61,502 bases of DNA from Planctomycetia bacterium (GTDB lineage Bacteria; Planctomycetota; GCA-002687715). Shown piece after piece: positions 1 to 8,968 of this stretch. The first letter of the stretch is position 1. Every line of letters begins with the position of its first letter. A program made the translations under genes and the position numbers. Under the pieces are notes generated by a model, which saw nothing but the letters and a program-made list of their open reading frames with translations, was not told the DNA's origin and made no database searches. The stretch covers positions 1 through 61,502 of the forward strand of contig SXUL01000018.1 in the NCBI GenBank assembly GCA_005790545.1. Direction: 5' to 3'.

Positions 1-44
1 GCGGTGGCGCACTTCTGGCGCCAGACTTTGAGCGTCACGTTCAT
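1..44 (-). CDS. sdhB: SdhB, succinate dehydrogenase/fumarate reductase iron-sulfur subunit (5' end only)
   Basis: Only the first 14 codons lie in the window. Its ATG at 44 overlaps the TGA of sdhA by one base, and the readable start, [14 protein letters not shown], has the beta-strand plus WRQ opening usual for the iron-sulfur subunit. SdhB carries electrons from the flavoprotein through Fe-S clusters to the membrane anchor. The order C-A-B matches the three-gene b558-type enzyme. Identification rests on position and a short N-terminus; the cluster-binding cysteines are outside the window. Confidence 0.75.
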   Translation of the reverse strand, partial: MNVTLKVWRQKCAT

Positions 45-1954
45 CATTTGTAGCTCCGGGTCGCGAGGTGCACGGCCTCGAAGGCCAGTTCTTCCTTGTG
101 GCGGATGGCTGCTTCCTTCTCACCGCGCCACTCCCACACGGCGGCGTGACAGAACTTGTCGTCGTCGCGCTTGGCCTCGCCCTCTTCGGTCTGCCATTCC
201 TCGCGGAAGTGGCCCCCGCAGGATTCTTCGCGTTCCAGTGCGTCGCGGCACATCAGCTCCGCAAACTCCATGAAGTCGGCCAGACGTCCGGCGTATTCGA
301 GCTGCGTGTTCAAGCTCTGACCGTCGCCGGTCACGCGCAGTTCCTGCCAGAAACGTCCGCGGAGATCCTTGATCTCTCGCATGGCGCTTTCGAGTCCGGC
401 CTTGGTGCGGCCCATGCCGCACTTCTCCCACATGATCTGGCCGAGTTCGCGATGCAGCGACTCCGGCGAGCGCTGGCCGCGGATGGCGAGGAGCTTTTCC
501 GTGCGCTCGACGGCTTCGCGCACCGTGCCGGTGAATGCAGGCCCGCTGCTGGACTTGGCCGGGCCATTCGAGGCCAGCCAGTCACCGAGCGTGAGCGGCA
601 GGATGAAGTAACCATCAGCAAGCCCCTGCATGAGTGCGCTCGCACCGAGGCGGTTCGCACCATGATCGGAGAAGTTGGCTTCGCCGATGACGAACAGCCC
701 CGGGATGGTGCCCATGAGCGAGTAGTCCACCCACAGACCACCCCTGGTGTAGTGCACCGCGGGATAGATGCGCATGGGTGCTTCGTACGGGTTTTCCGCG
801 GTGATTTTCTCGTACATCGCGAAGAGGTTGCCGTAGCGTTCTTCGATCACGCCGCGTCCGAGGCGCTTGATGGAATCCGCGAAGTCGAGATAGACGCCGC
901 GTCCGCCGGGACCGACGCCGCGGCCTTCATCGCACACGACCTTGGCTGCGCGGCTCGCGATGTCGCGTGGCGCGAGGTTGCCGAAGCTCGGGTAGCGACG
1001 CTCGAGGTAATAGTCGCGTTCGGCATCCGTGATGGAAGCCGGAGTGCGCTGGTCGCCCGCCTCGCGTGGCACCCAGACGCGTCCGTCATTCCTGAGCGAT
1101 TCGCTCATCAAGGTCAGCTTCGACTGGTGGTCGCCGCTGGCGGGAATGCAGGTCGGGTGGATCTGCGTGTAGCAGGTGTTGGCAAAGCCGGCGCCGCGAC
1201 GGTGAGCACGCCACGCGGCTGTGACGTTGCAGCCCTTGGCATTGGTGCTGAGGAAGAAGACGTTGCCGTAACCACCGGTGCCTAGCACCACCGCGTCAGC
1301 GGCGTGGGAACTGATGGCGCCCGTGACGAGGTCGCGCACCACGATGCCCACTGCACGCCCCTGATCCACGATGAGATCGAGCATCTCCGTGCGCGCGTGC
1401 ATCCGCACACGGCCGAGCCCGATCTGACGCGAAAGCGCTGCGTATGCACCGAGGAGGAGTTGCTGTCCTGTTTGTCCGCGGGCGTAGAAGGTGCGGCTCA
1501 CCTGCGCTCCGCCGAAGGAGCGGTTGTCGAGCAGCCCGCCGTATTCGCGCGCGAAGGGCACTCCCTGCGCGACACACTGGTCGATGATGGCCGTCGAGAC
1601 CTCCGCGAGGCGATGGACGTTGCCTTCGCGCGCGCGGAAATCGCCGCCCTTGATGGTGTCGTAGAAGAGGCGCCACACCGAATCGCCGTCGTTCGGATAG
1701 TTCTTCGCGGCGTTGATGCCGCCCTGCGCGGCGATGGAGTGAGCGCGGCGCGGGCTGTCCTGGAAGCAGAAGGCGTCGACCTGGTAGCCGAGTTCCGCGA
1801 GCGTTGCCGCGGCGGATGCGCCGGCGAGCCCGGTGCCCACCACAATGACGCGGTACTTCCGCTTGTTGGCCGGGTTCACGAGCTTCATGCCGGCCTTGAA
1901 GTTCGTCCACTTTGAAGCGAGCGGACCTGACGGGGTGCGTGCGTCGAGTTTCAT
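44..1954 (-). CDS. sdhA: SdhA, succinate dehydrogenase/fumarate reductase flavoprotein
   Basis: 636-residue flavoprotein that oxidises succinate to fumarate, or the reverse, at the inner membrane. The FAD-binding [17 protein letters not shown] motif is near residue 40; [12 protein letters not shown] carries the His expected to bind FAD covalently. HPTCIP, the GGLWVDY region and [18 protein letters not shown] are the usual substrate and FAD contacts. I chose the ATG at 1954, preceded by GGGAGG, rather than an upstream start that would run into sdhC. It begins 1 nt after the sdhC stop and overlaps sdhB by one base, so the three genes are translationally coupled. Confidence 0.96.
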   Translation of the reverse strand: MKLDARTPSGPLASKWTNFKAGMKLVNPANKRKYRVIVVGTGLAGASAAATLAELGYQVDAFCFQDSPRRAHSIAAQGGINAAKNYPNDGDSVWRLFYDTIKGGDFRAREGNVHRLAEVSTAIIDQCVAQGVPFAREYGGLLDNRSFGGAQVSRTFYARGQTGQQLLLGAYAALSRQIGLGRVRMHARTEMLDLIVDQGRAVGIVVRDLVTGAISSHAADAVVLGTGGYGNVFFLSTNAKGCNVTAAWRAHRRGAGFANTCYTQIHPTCIPASGDHQSKLTLMSESLRNDGRVWVPREAGDQRTPASITDAERDYYLERRYPSFGNLAPRDIASRAAKVVCDEGRGVGPGGRGVYLDFADSIKRLGRGVIEERYGNLFAMYEKITAENPYEAPMRIYPAVHYTRGGLWVDYSLMGTIPGLFVIGEANFSDHGANRLGASALMQGLADGYFILPLTLGDWLASNGPAKSSSGPAFTGTVREAVERTEKLLAIRGQRSPESLHRELGQIMWEKCGMGRTKAGLESAMREIKDLRGRFWQELRVTGDGQSLNTQLEYAGRLADFMEFAELMCRDALEREESCGGHFREEWQTEEGEAKRDDDKFCHAAVWEWRGEKEAAIRHKEELAFEAVHLATRSYK

Positions 1955-1955
1955 C

Positions 1956-2639
1956 TCAGTTTCCTCCCGTCCAGCCACAGAGAATTGCAAGCGGCATCGA
2001 CAAGTTGCCCGCGAAGATCACGAGGGCGACGAGGCGTCCCGCACACATGCAGCAAGAGCGCGTGCGGCGGTTGGTGAGGCCGAGGCTCTGCACGAGGCTG
2101 CCGAGGCCATGGGAAATATGCAGCGCGAGCAGGAGCATCGCGAACATGTAGCTCACCGCCACCACGGGCTGCCGGAAGGCGTGCACCAGCATTGCGTACA
2201 CGTCCGGCGTGGCGCCTTGATGAGCCATGCGATACGACTCTGCATCGACGCTGCCGAAGGTGAAGTGCAAGAGGTGCCAGATGGCGAAGGCGAGGACGAT
2301 GAGCCCGCTCATCAGCATGGTGCGGCTCGCGAAGCTTGACTGGAACGGCTTGTGCACCGCGTAGGGGATGGGCCGGGCCGCCCGGTTCTGGCGCGTGATG
2401 CGGATGGCCGTCGCCACATGCAGCCCGAACATCAGCAGGAGTCCGATGCGCGCGACCCAGAGCAGTGCGCCCAAGCTCTGGAGTTTCGCGGCGTAGGCAT
2501 TGATGGCCTCCGGTCCGAGGAACACCTGCATGTTGCCCAACATGTGAGCGATGACGAAGAGAACGAGGCCGAGGCCGCTCGCAGCCATCAGGAACTTGGC
2601 TCCGATGGACGAGCAGAGGCCGGGACAACGTGAACTCAT
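1956..2639 (-). CDS. sdhC: SdhC, cytochrome b558-type membrane anchor
   Basis: 227-residue membrane subunit with about five hydrophobic helices. It anchors the enzyme and passes electrons between the SdhB clusters and quinone through heme b. Histidines lie within helices in the contexts [26 protein letters not shown] and LHISHGLG, the pattern of the single-anchor diheme b558 family found in Bacteroidetes, Deltaproteobacteria and relatives. The ATG at 2639 (MSSRCPG) is chosen because it directly precedes the first helix; upstream starts add a Pro/Arg-rich stretch with no family likeness. First gene of sdhCAB. Confidence 0.9.
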   Translation of the reverse strand: MSSRCPGLCSSIGAKFLMAASGLGLVLFVIAHMLGNMQVFLGPEAINAYAAKLQSLGALLWVARIGLLLMFGLHVATAIRITRQNRAARPIPYAVHKPFQSSFASRTMLMSGLIVLAFAIWHLLHFTFGSVDAESYRMAHQGATPDVYAMLVHAFRQPVVAVSYMFAMLLLALHISHGLGSLVQSLGLTNRRTRSCCMCAGRLVALVIFAGNLSMPLAILCGWTGGN

Positions 2640-2686
2640 GGGAGCCCTCAGTGCGCGGGAGGGGCACGCGCCCGAACCGGCGGGCC

Positions 2687-2692
2687 ATGCTA
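2687..2692 (-). promoter_or_regulatory. -10-like box for sdhCAB
   Basis: TAGCAT on the minus strand, inside the 84-nt gap between the leucine-dehydrogenase-like gene and sdhC. The same hexamer recurs ahead of several other genes in the window. No convincing -35 is visible. Confidence 0.35.
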
Positions 2693-2723
2693 GCCACGTC
2701 GCGGGCAGCCGAAAGCGCATGCT

Positions 2724-3968
2724 CTAGTGCGCGAGATCTGCGGCGAGCAGGCGTGCTTCGCGGAGTCCGTGCGGCAGGATCAGGTCCCGCAGCGCCATGG
2801 CGAAGGGTGCGTGGGCGGATCGACGCGCTTCACCGAGCAGGCGATCCAGTTCCGTGCCGCAGGTGCGCTGAATGCGGGCGCGCGCATGACGCTCGTCAAA
2901 GCTCGCGCCCTCTTTCTCGCGCACCGCCGCATGGATGGCACCGCCGGCCGAGGCGATCCAATCCGGCACGAAGAGAATGCCTGCGGCGTTGAGAGCGCGC
3001 GCGAGCTCGAGTTCCTCGCGCAAGTTCTCGGCCGCGAGGATGTTGTTGGCACCGCCACAGATGGCGCGGCAGCGGAGCTTCGGAATGCGGGCTGCAGTGA
3101 TGATGCCGCCCATGGCCGCGGGCGAGAGCACATCCGCCGCCAGTTCGACGATCTGGTACGGAGCGACGACCTGCACTCGTGCGCGCTCGTCTTCATGAAG
3201 ATTGTCGAGGAGCTGGTCGATGCGCCGGTGGTCGACATCCGTGACGGAGAGCTTCGCAACCTCGCGCGCGAGTTGGCGCGCGAGCGGCTGACCAAGCGTG
3301 CCAAGCCCTTGCACCGCCACATGCAGTTCCGTGAGTGGTTGGCCGAGAGTGGCCGCCACCGCGGCGATGGACGCATGGACACCGAATGCCGCGGCGCTCG
3401 TGAGTGCTCCGCAGCAGGTGACGTTGCGGCTGCGCGCCGAGAGCGCTTCGAATACCGAGGGCGGCAGCCCCATGTCCGGGCCGGTGGCCGTGCCGGAGAG
3501 GTCGATCTCCTCTGCGAGGGCGCCGAGGAATCGGTCGCGGCCGTATTCCGGCACGCCCGGAGAGTGCAGGATGATCTTCGAGCCGCCGCGCGCAATGCCG
3601 CTCGCGGCATGTTTCATGGTCATGGCGCGCGAGAGGTGCAACGCATCGCGGACGACTTCGCGTTCCGGTGTGACCAGCTCGTGTCGGCGGAGCCCGCCAG
3701 CGGGCGGACCGAGTTCGCTGCTGTGCACAGCCACGATGAGCCGGAGGCCGAGATCCTCCCTGTGCACGAAGTCGAGGCGTTCGTGGCCACCCTGCTCGAA
3801 TGCACGGACCAGTGGCAAGAGCTCTTCCGTGGTGAAGAGCCCGACCGCCTCAGTCCAGCCACCCTCGGGCGTGGCCGCGAGGAGCTTCACCGGCCCGTCC
3901 GTGCGCCGGAAACGCACACGTTCGCAGTGGCGTCGCGCCATCAAATCCAGCAGACCGTCCTCAAGCAT
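2724..3968 (-). CDS. Glu/Leu/Phe/Val dehydrogenase, leucine dehydrogenase-like
   Basis: 414-residue NAD-dependent amino acid dehydrogenase expected to deaminate a branched-chain or aromatic amino acid to its 2-oxo acid. GPPAGGLRRH and MTMKHAASGIARGGSKIIL match the substrate region with the catalytic Lys; the family's GGGK reads GGSK here. TGPDMG follows, then the Rossmann motif QGLGTLGQPLA ending in TDVD, and ICGGANNIL. Length fits leucine dehydrogenases (about 360-430). ATG at 3968 is preferred over an upstream TTG at 4004 because it has CGGAG about 11 nt upstream. It lies head-to-tail between a secreted unknown and sdhC; substrate specificity cannot be read from the sequence. Confidence 0.85.
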   Translation of the reverse strand: MLEDGLLDLMARRHCERVRFRRTDGPVKLLAATPEGGWTEAVGLFTTEELLPLVRAFEQGGHERLDFVHREDLGLRLIVAVHSSELGPPAGGLRRHELVTPEREVVRDALHLSRAMTMKHAASGIARGGSKIILHSPGVPEYGRDRFLGALAEEIDLSGTATGPDMGLPPSVFEALSARSRNVTCCGALTSAAAFGVHASIAAVAATLGQPLTELHVAVQGLGTLGQPLARQLAREVAKLSVTDVDHRRIDQLLDNLHEDERARVQVVAPYQIVELAADVLSPAAMGGIITAARIPKLRCRAICGGANNILAAENLREELELARALNAAGILFVPDWIASAGGAIHAAVREKEGASFDERHARARIQRTCGTELDRLLGEARRSAHAPFAMALRDLILPHGLREARLLAADLAH

Positions 3969-4013
3969 GTGCCGCGATTCTCCGGGGCCCGGGCCAGGTT
4001 TCAAAGGCGCGTC

Positions 4014-5273
4014 TCACGGCAACTGCAGGTTGCGCCAGATGAGCGGGCGCTGTTCGACACGCCAGCGGCGGACGGTCATGATTCTCAGGCTGGCGACCGC
4101 GGCGGCGCCATCAAAGCTCTGGCGCGACACACCCTCATGCACATCGCCGCCGGAACGCGGCAGATGCAGTGTCTCTCCCGCAGCATCGAACAGTTGAATC
4201 TGATCTTGCGCGCTGACCCCCGACACGCCGGGGAGCGCCTCCGGTTCGACGGCTGGCCAAGCGATTTCAAGCCTGCCGTTCGCCTTGAGAATCGCGAACG
4301 GTGCACTGCCCGCAGGTGAGTTCTCCTGCCGCAGAGGCTGGAGATCATGCACGGCCACTTCGTCGGGCACCACAAAGACCAGAGTGAGCTTCAACTCGGC
4401 GAGGGACTTCGCGTCGCGCGCAGGTGGCTCGAAGCTCGCATTCAGCCAGGACTGGCGCATGGGGCCGAGGAAGTTGGCATGTTGCTTCACGCCCGCGTTG
4501 GTCATGGGGGCGATCAAGCGTCCTTGATCGTCGGTTGCTGTGCACTCCAGCACTGGTTGCAGGATGTACAGCGGCAGAGGACCTGGCTCGAGATCGAGCT
4601 GGAACTGGGTGTGCATGGCGGCATACGGCGGTTGTCCATGGCTCAGGCTGCGCGAGATGTTGATGCTGTTGAGCGCACAGCGGATCGCCCCGTCCTGGAT
4701 CACGTGTCCTCCGGGCTTGCGGCCCGGAGCAAGTGTGATGGAACCATCCGGGTCGCGCCGCCACCAGGCTCCGGCGGCCGAGGTGAGGTACTCGAAGGCC
4801 TGCATCCAGGTGAGCTCGATCGCCGGGGGCGTGAGGCTGGCTCTCGCCCAGGCGGTCTCGGGCGCCGGGTTGCCCGCTGCATCGAGATCCGTGCCGGGGT
4901 TTCCATCGCTGCAGCGGATCACCGAGTTGTTCGCGCGCTCGAGGACCTGCAACAGCTCCACAAGCGGGCGCGGTTCTGACGGGAAAGCGACTCGCGTGCC
5001 GGAGAACGTGAAGCGAGGCGCCTCCAAGCGTGCGCCCGACTCGAGGAGGAGGGCTTCAATACGCAAGCGTGCTTCAGGACTCGCACGCTCCCGCGCCGCA
5101 CGCAGGGCTTCCGCGGCGGCGGCACCAACCGACTGAAGGGACTTGCTGGCGGCCTCGCGTCGCGCGTAGTCGGGGGATTCAAGATCCGCGATCCAGCCGC
5201 GAATGCGCAGGGAGTCTTCTTGGGCGAGAAGCAACAGCGCGCAGCAGGGAATGAGGAGTGAGAGGCGGAGCAC
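4014..5273 (-). CDS. Secreted protein of unknown function with N-terminal HEAT-like segment
   Basis: About 419 residues. The GTG at 5273 starts a clear signal peptide, VLRLSLLIPCCALLLLAQ. Residues about 20-75 (SPDYARREAASKSLQSVG... SPEARLRIEALL) resemble the short helical repeat seen in many planctomycete exported proteins. The middle part (TWMQAFEYLTSAAGAWW) is reminiscent of the region ahead of secretin domains, but I cannot assign a family. A -10-like TAGCAT lies about 25 nt upstream of the start. The start is uncertain: an upstream in-frame GTG at 5360 would place the hydrophobic segment 30 residues in. Confidence 0.65.
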   Translation of the reverse strand: MLRLSLLIPCCALLLLAQEDSLRIRGWIADLESPDYARREAASKSLQSVGAAAAEALRAARERASPEARLRIEALLLESGARLEAPRFTFSGTRVAFPSEPRPLVELLQVLERANNSVIRCSDGNPGTDLDAAGNPAPETAWARASLTPPAIELTWMQAFEYLTSAAGAWWRRDPDGSITLAPGRKPGGHVIQDGAIRCALNSINISRSLSHGQPPYAAMHTQFQLDLEPGPLPLYILQPVLECTATDDQGRLIAPMTNAGVKQHANFLGPMRQSWLNASFEPPARDAKSLAELKLTLVFVVPDEVAVHDLQPLRQENSPAGSAPFAILKANGRLEIAWPAVEPEALPGVSGVSAQDQIQLFDAAGETLHLPRSGGDVHEGVSRQSFDGAAAVASLRIMTVRRWRVEQRPLIWRNLQLP

Positions 5274-5298
5274 GGGGCTGATTCTAGGGCCGCGCCCG

Positions 5299-5304
5299 AT
5301 GCTA
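5299..5304 (-). promoter_or_regulatory. -10-like box for the secreted protein at 4014-5273
   Basis: TAGCAT on the minus strand, about 25 nt upstream of the chosen GTG. It supports the start at 5273 because it lies downstream of the alternative start at 5360. Confidence 0.35.
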
Positions 5305-5409
5305 TGGTGCGCGTCAACCACGCGGGGATTGCGCCGGGGTTTCCGGAAGGCGGTCCGCACTGGTCAGGAATCATCGCGCGGCGCGCCACGCCGCCCTCAG
5401 GAGTTCGCC

Positions 5410-6918
5410 ATGGAAGAGAAGCATCCGCACGATCAGTTCGAGGAGCCAACGGGTCCACAGGGCGGCGACGCCCCCGCTCCGGAGCCTGAAGAGAATTGGG
5501 AACAGGGACTCCGCTTCGACCCGGATTCTGACAGCGGTGCCCAGCGCGCAGATGAGGTCGAGGCCACGACCGAGTCCCAGCGTCCGCAGCAGCGCGATGA
5601 GCGGCGTCGGGATTTCGGGCGCGATCGCGATCGCGACCGCGGCGGCCGGGACCGCCGGCGTGGCGGCGGCGGGCGTGGACAGCAGGTGGAGGAGCTCGGC
5701 GCCTCATCCGGCATCGATGTCCTCGACCCCCATCGCGTGAGGAAGCCGGGCGCCCCGAGCGCTGGCCTCACGCTCTCCGATCTGCTGCCGTTCCTGCGTC
5801 CTCCACGGACGGTGCTGCTCCTTTCCGCGACCACAGGCTGCGGGCACGGTCGCATGGCGAGTGCACTGGCGGAGGCCTTCCGCGGTCTCGACCGCAATCT
5901 CATTGTGCGCGAATCCGACATGCTGGACCTCCTCAATGAAGCTCGCAGCGCCACGGAAGTGCGTTACGAACTCGACGAGATCAGCAGGGCCGAGGATCTG
6001 TTCGGCAAGCCCTTCGCGAATGGTTCGGAACATGAAGGGCAGACGGCCGAGGAGCGCATTGCCGCTCTCGCGAAGGACCTCTTCGGTGACCGCTTCGATC
6101 ACGCAGTTGTCGAGAAGCGGCCCGACCACATCGTGGTCACGCACTGGCTGGCACTCCAGCGTCTCGCGGGGCTCAAGGAAGCCTCACGGCTCACGGCGTC
6201 GGTCACCATGGTGATCGCGGAGCCGGACATTCACGCGCACTGGGTTTCCCCGGTGGTGAGCCACTACATCGTGGCCAACGACTACGTGAAGACGCGCCTC
6301 GTGCGGCGTGGTGTTGCTGAGGATGCCGTGAGTGTGTGTGGCGTGCCCGTGTCTCCGGCGTTTGCAGGTCTTCCCGAACGTGATCGTCAACGTCAGGCCC
6401 TCGGCCTGCGCGGCATCGTTGTGGCTGTGAGGACAGACGGCTTCGGCGCGAAGGCCGTGAAGTTCGTGCGCAGCATCATTGATGCCCATGCGCAGACGGC
6501 GCTCATCATTGCCGCAGCGCGCGGCGACGCGGCGCTGAAGGATTTGCAGGCTCTCGACGGAACGAATGCATGCACGGTGCGCGTGGTGGAGGGGCCTGAA
6601 GCCTTCCGCGATGTCATGAGCACGGTGGATCTCGTGGTGACGCGGGCCAATCTTCACTCCGCCGCGGAGTGCATGGCGGCGGGCGTGCCCATGCTGCTCA
6701 TCCGGCCACACGGCAGCACGGAAGAACGCATGGCAGACCGGTTGCTCGCCCGCGGCATTGCCGCACGCGCCAACTGCGAAGAGGACTTCGCGGACCTGCT
6801 CGCGGAGCTCCTCCGCAATCGCCGCGCTCTGCAGCAGATGCAGGATCTCGCACTGCAGGGGAAGAAGCCGACGGCTGCGCAGGAAACGGTCGACCGCATC
6901 GCCCGCCTCGTGCGCTGA
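5410..6918 (+). CDS. GT28 / MGDG-synthase-like glycosyltransferase with long charged N-terminus
   Basis: 502 residues. The N-terminal ~115 residues are acidic and then very rich in Arg/Asp/Gly (DRDRDRGGRDRRRGGGG), probably disordered. A GT-B fold follows: TTGCGHGRMASALAEAF resembles the N-terminal loop of monogalactosyldiacylglycerol synthases, and DLVVTRANLHSAAECMAAGVPMLL plus the downstream HGSTEERMADRLLARG match the nucleotide-sugar donor region of MurG/MGDG enzymes. Likely role: transfer of a sugar to a lipid acceptor at the inner membrane face. ATG at 5410 has AGGAG 7 nt upstream. The charged tail is not typical of the family and could bind nucleic acid or membrane lipid. The acceptor is unknown. 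Confidence 0.75.
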   Translation: MEEKHPHDQFEEPTGPQGGDAPAPEPEENWEQGLRFDPDSDSGAQRADEVEATTESQRPQQRDERRRDFGRDRDRDRGGRDRRRGGGGRGQQVEELGASSGIDVLDPHRVRKPGAPSAGLTLSDLLPFLRPPRTVLLLSATTGCGHGRMASALAEAFRGLDRNLIVRESDMLDLLNEARSATEVRYELDEISRAEDLFGKPFANGSEHEGQTAEERIAALAKDLFGDRFDHAVVEKRPDHIVVTHWLALQRLAGLKEASRLTASVTMVIAEPDIHAHWVSPVVSHYIVANDYVKTRLVRRGVAEDAVSVCGVPVSPAFAGLPERDRQRQALGLRGIVVAVRTDGFGAKAVKFVRSIIDAHAQTALIIAAARGDAALKDLQALDGTNACTVRVVEGPEAFRDVMSTVDLVVTRANLHSAAECMAAGVPMLLIRPHGSTEERMADRLLARGIAARANCEEDFADLLAELLRNRRALQQMQDLALQGKKPTAAQETVDRIARLVR

Positions 6919-6923
6919 GCCCG

Positions 6924-7523
6924 ATGCGACTCGTCGGTCGCGAGGAAATCCTCGGGCTTGCTGCCACTCCGGCGGCACGTTCCGAGGCTTTCCTCGAAGT
7001 GGGTGAGGCCCGCTTGCTGGTGAGTCTCGACCCGACTTGGGTTTCGAGCGCAGGTTCCCGGCGCGCCTTGGCCGTCACGGAGCTGCTGCGGCTGCTTGCC
7101 ATCTACGCGAAGCGCGCGCAGGTGGACGAGTGGTTTGTGGCTCCTGGCTATTCGCCGGAAGCTCTCGCCATCCGGGCTGCGCTCGGACACGCTGCGTCTT
7201 CCATGGCGGAACGCGTGCAGCAAGCGACGACTGCCGAAGCGGCCGAGTTGCTGCTTGGGCTGCATGGTCTGCTGCCCCGCGCCGGGAGCGTTTCCGTACC
7301 GCATGTGCCTCTCGCGCTCGCCGTCTCGCCGCAGGAATTGCCGCAATTCCTCGATGCGCTCGTGCTGCACGGTGGACCGGCTTTGCAACTCTGGCTCGCG
7401 GACCGCGCGCTCGAACTCCGCTGCTCCGTGCGGCGCAGCGGCATCGTGTTCCGCGCAGCACATCCGTTGGTGCATGCGGGCTTGGTCCAGCGTTGCGCGA
7501 AGGACGGCATCGACCTCGCGTGA
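6924..7523 (+). CDS. Conserved-looking protein of unknown function downstream of the glycosyltransferase
   Basis: 199 residues starting 5 nt after the glycosyltransferase stop, so almost certainly co-transcribed. No signal peptide, membrane segment or recognised motif. Residues about 15-65 look like an alternating strand/helix domain and the C-terminal half repeats a similar leucine-rich layout (LALAVSPQELPQFLDAL). I do not recognise a family. The tight spacing suggests a partner or regulator of the glycosyltransferase, which is inference only. Confidence 0.65.
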   Translation: MRLVGREEILGLAATPAARSEAFLEVGEARLLVSLDPTWVSSAGSRRALAVTELLRLLAIYAKRAQVDEWFVAPGYSPEALAIRAALGHAASSMAERVQQATTAEAAELLLGLHGLLPRAGSVSVPHVPLALAVSPQELPQFLDALVLHGGPALQLWLADRALELRCSVRRSGIVFRAAHPLVHAGLVQRCAKDGIDLA

Positions 7524-7552
7524 GCATGGAGCCGGACTTTCCGGCCCCATGC
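7524..7552. terminator. Hairpin between convergent genes
   Basis: Eleven paired bases with one mismatch: GCATGG-A-GCCGG, loop ACTTT, then CCGGC-C-CCATGC. It starts immediately after the stop at 7523 and lies between two convergent genes. There is no T-tract, so it is only a possible bidirectional terminator. Confidence 0.35.
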
Positions 7553-7572
7553 TGCTGCGCGTTAGGCGGGGA

Positions 7573-8898
7573 TCAGGGCAGCGGAGGCGTGGACTTCCGT
7601 GCGGGCGTGCGCTGCTCGTAAAGCCAGACCGCGGATGAGCGCTGCGTCCCTGGTTCGAGCTTCGCGATCTCGGCGCTCACGCGCGTGCGCTCCTTGCCGA
7701 GCTTCGCGTACTCCTCCTCGTGGGCCTTGTAGTGCTCTTCGCGTTTGGCCTCGGCGGCATCTCCCTCGAGTCCCTGCGTGGCCTTCGTCGCTCCGGCGTT
7801 GAGTTCGGCGTATGCCTTCACGGATTTCTCCAGCTCCTTTTTCAGTGCTGCGAGTTGCGCTGTCTCTTCGGCGCTGAGCGTCTTCGCTGGTGGGGTCCAG
7901 ATGGAGTAGCCGCCGACAGCCATGTCGAGGTCGCCGTCGTTGTCCACGTCCGCGAAATCCATGTAGATTCCCGCGTCCGGACGTGTGGCGCCACTCGCAC
8001 CCTTCGGGCTTGCCGCGAGCAACGTCTGCATCGTTCCGAAGCGCGCGTTCTTGGCGTCGCCAGCGTTCAAGAAGAGATAGACGCCACCGCCTTCGCCAGC
8101 ACCATAGGCATCGCCCATGCTGCCGACGGCGAGGTCCATGAGTCCGTCTCCGTTCCAATCCACGAGGCGGAGTGTCGCGACGGTGCCCGGCACGTCGGTT
8201 GGCTTGCCGTCCACGAGCAGTGCTGTGTTGCGCGTGGCGAACGCGGGTTCGCCTTTCTTGCCCTCGTTCATGCGCACCCAGATGCGCCCGGACTTGTGAT
8301 CCCCGAGAAGGAGGTCGGGATCGTCGTCGCCATCGATGTCCATGGCCACGGCCGAAGTGATGTGGCCGTCCTTCTCCGCTGCGGGGCCTGCGGGATCGCA
8401 GCGTTTCGTCGAGTCCCACTTCTTGGCATCAAAATTCCAGAAGGCATTCAGGACGATGCGTGCGCCCTCGCGATCGAGGATCGAGGTGGGCTGTTCAAAG
8501 CCCTTCTCGGTGCCGCGCGCGAGATGCGGCGAACCATCAAAGATGCCGGCGACGATGTCAGCTTGGCCATCCGCGTTGAAGTCCACGAACTGTGGACTCA
8601 TGCCGATGCATCACCAATTGTGAAAGTTGAGGATCTCGCCGTCAGCGGCCTGCACCTTCTCCTCGGCGTCGAAGCTTCGATCGGCCTTGCCGTTCGCGAC
8701 GGTGAGTTTGCCCAGGAGGTCGCCAACGACGACGTCGCGGAGGCCATCGCCGTTGAGATCATGAAACACCGGCGACGGGAAGAGTCGCTTTTCGCCCAGG
8801 ATCTTTCCGCCCGCCTTCATCTGCACCGGTGGCGCAAACTCAGGGACTTGAGCGACCACGGCGGCGGCGAGCGCCAGTATCAGCCAACAGCTTTTCAT
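7573..8898 (-). CDS. Exported FG-GAP/VCBS repeat protein, candidate selenoprotein (in-frame UGA at 8611-8613)
   Basis: 441 codons read through one in-frame TGA. The ATG at 8898 has a GGAG box and a signal peptide (LILALAAAVVAQ). Five calcium-binding-type FG-GAP motifs follow, for example DLNGDGLRDVVVG before the TGA and DFNADGQADIVAG, DWNGDGLMDLAVG and DVDNDGDLDMAVG after it, so the same repeat domain continues on both sides in one frame. The TGA is codon 96 and is followed at once by Cys (Sec96-Cys97), then IGMSPQ. A SECIS-like hairpin lies just downstream. The C-terminal ~110 residues are a charged coiled coil. It follows the TPR gene by 70 nt in the same direction. The alternative is a nonsense mutation or sequencing error. 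Confidence 0.75.
8579..8613 (-). promoter_or_regulatory. UGA selenocysteine codon with SECIS-like hairpin
   Basis: The UGA occupies 8613-8611. After an 11-nt spacer comes an 8-bp stem, GAGUCCAC (8599-8592) with GUGGACUU (8586-8579), one pair being G-U. The 5-nt loop is AGUUC, with G at its second position. The loop begins 20 nt after the UGA. Bacterial SECIS elements need an apical loop with an early G about 16-37 nt after the UGA, which this meets. Confidence 0.65.
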
Positions 8899-8968
8899 GT
8901 TGCAGCTCCAGGGCCCCGGAGGGATGGGACCCGCAGAGCAGCCTACAACCGCGCGCCGTGCGCGAGGA

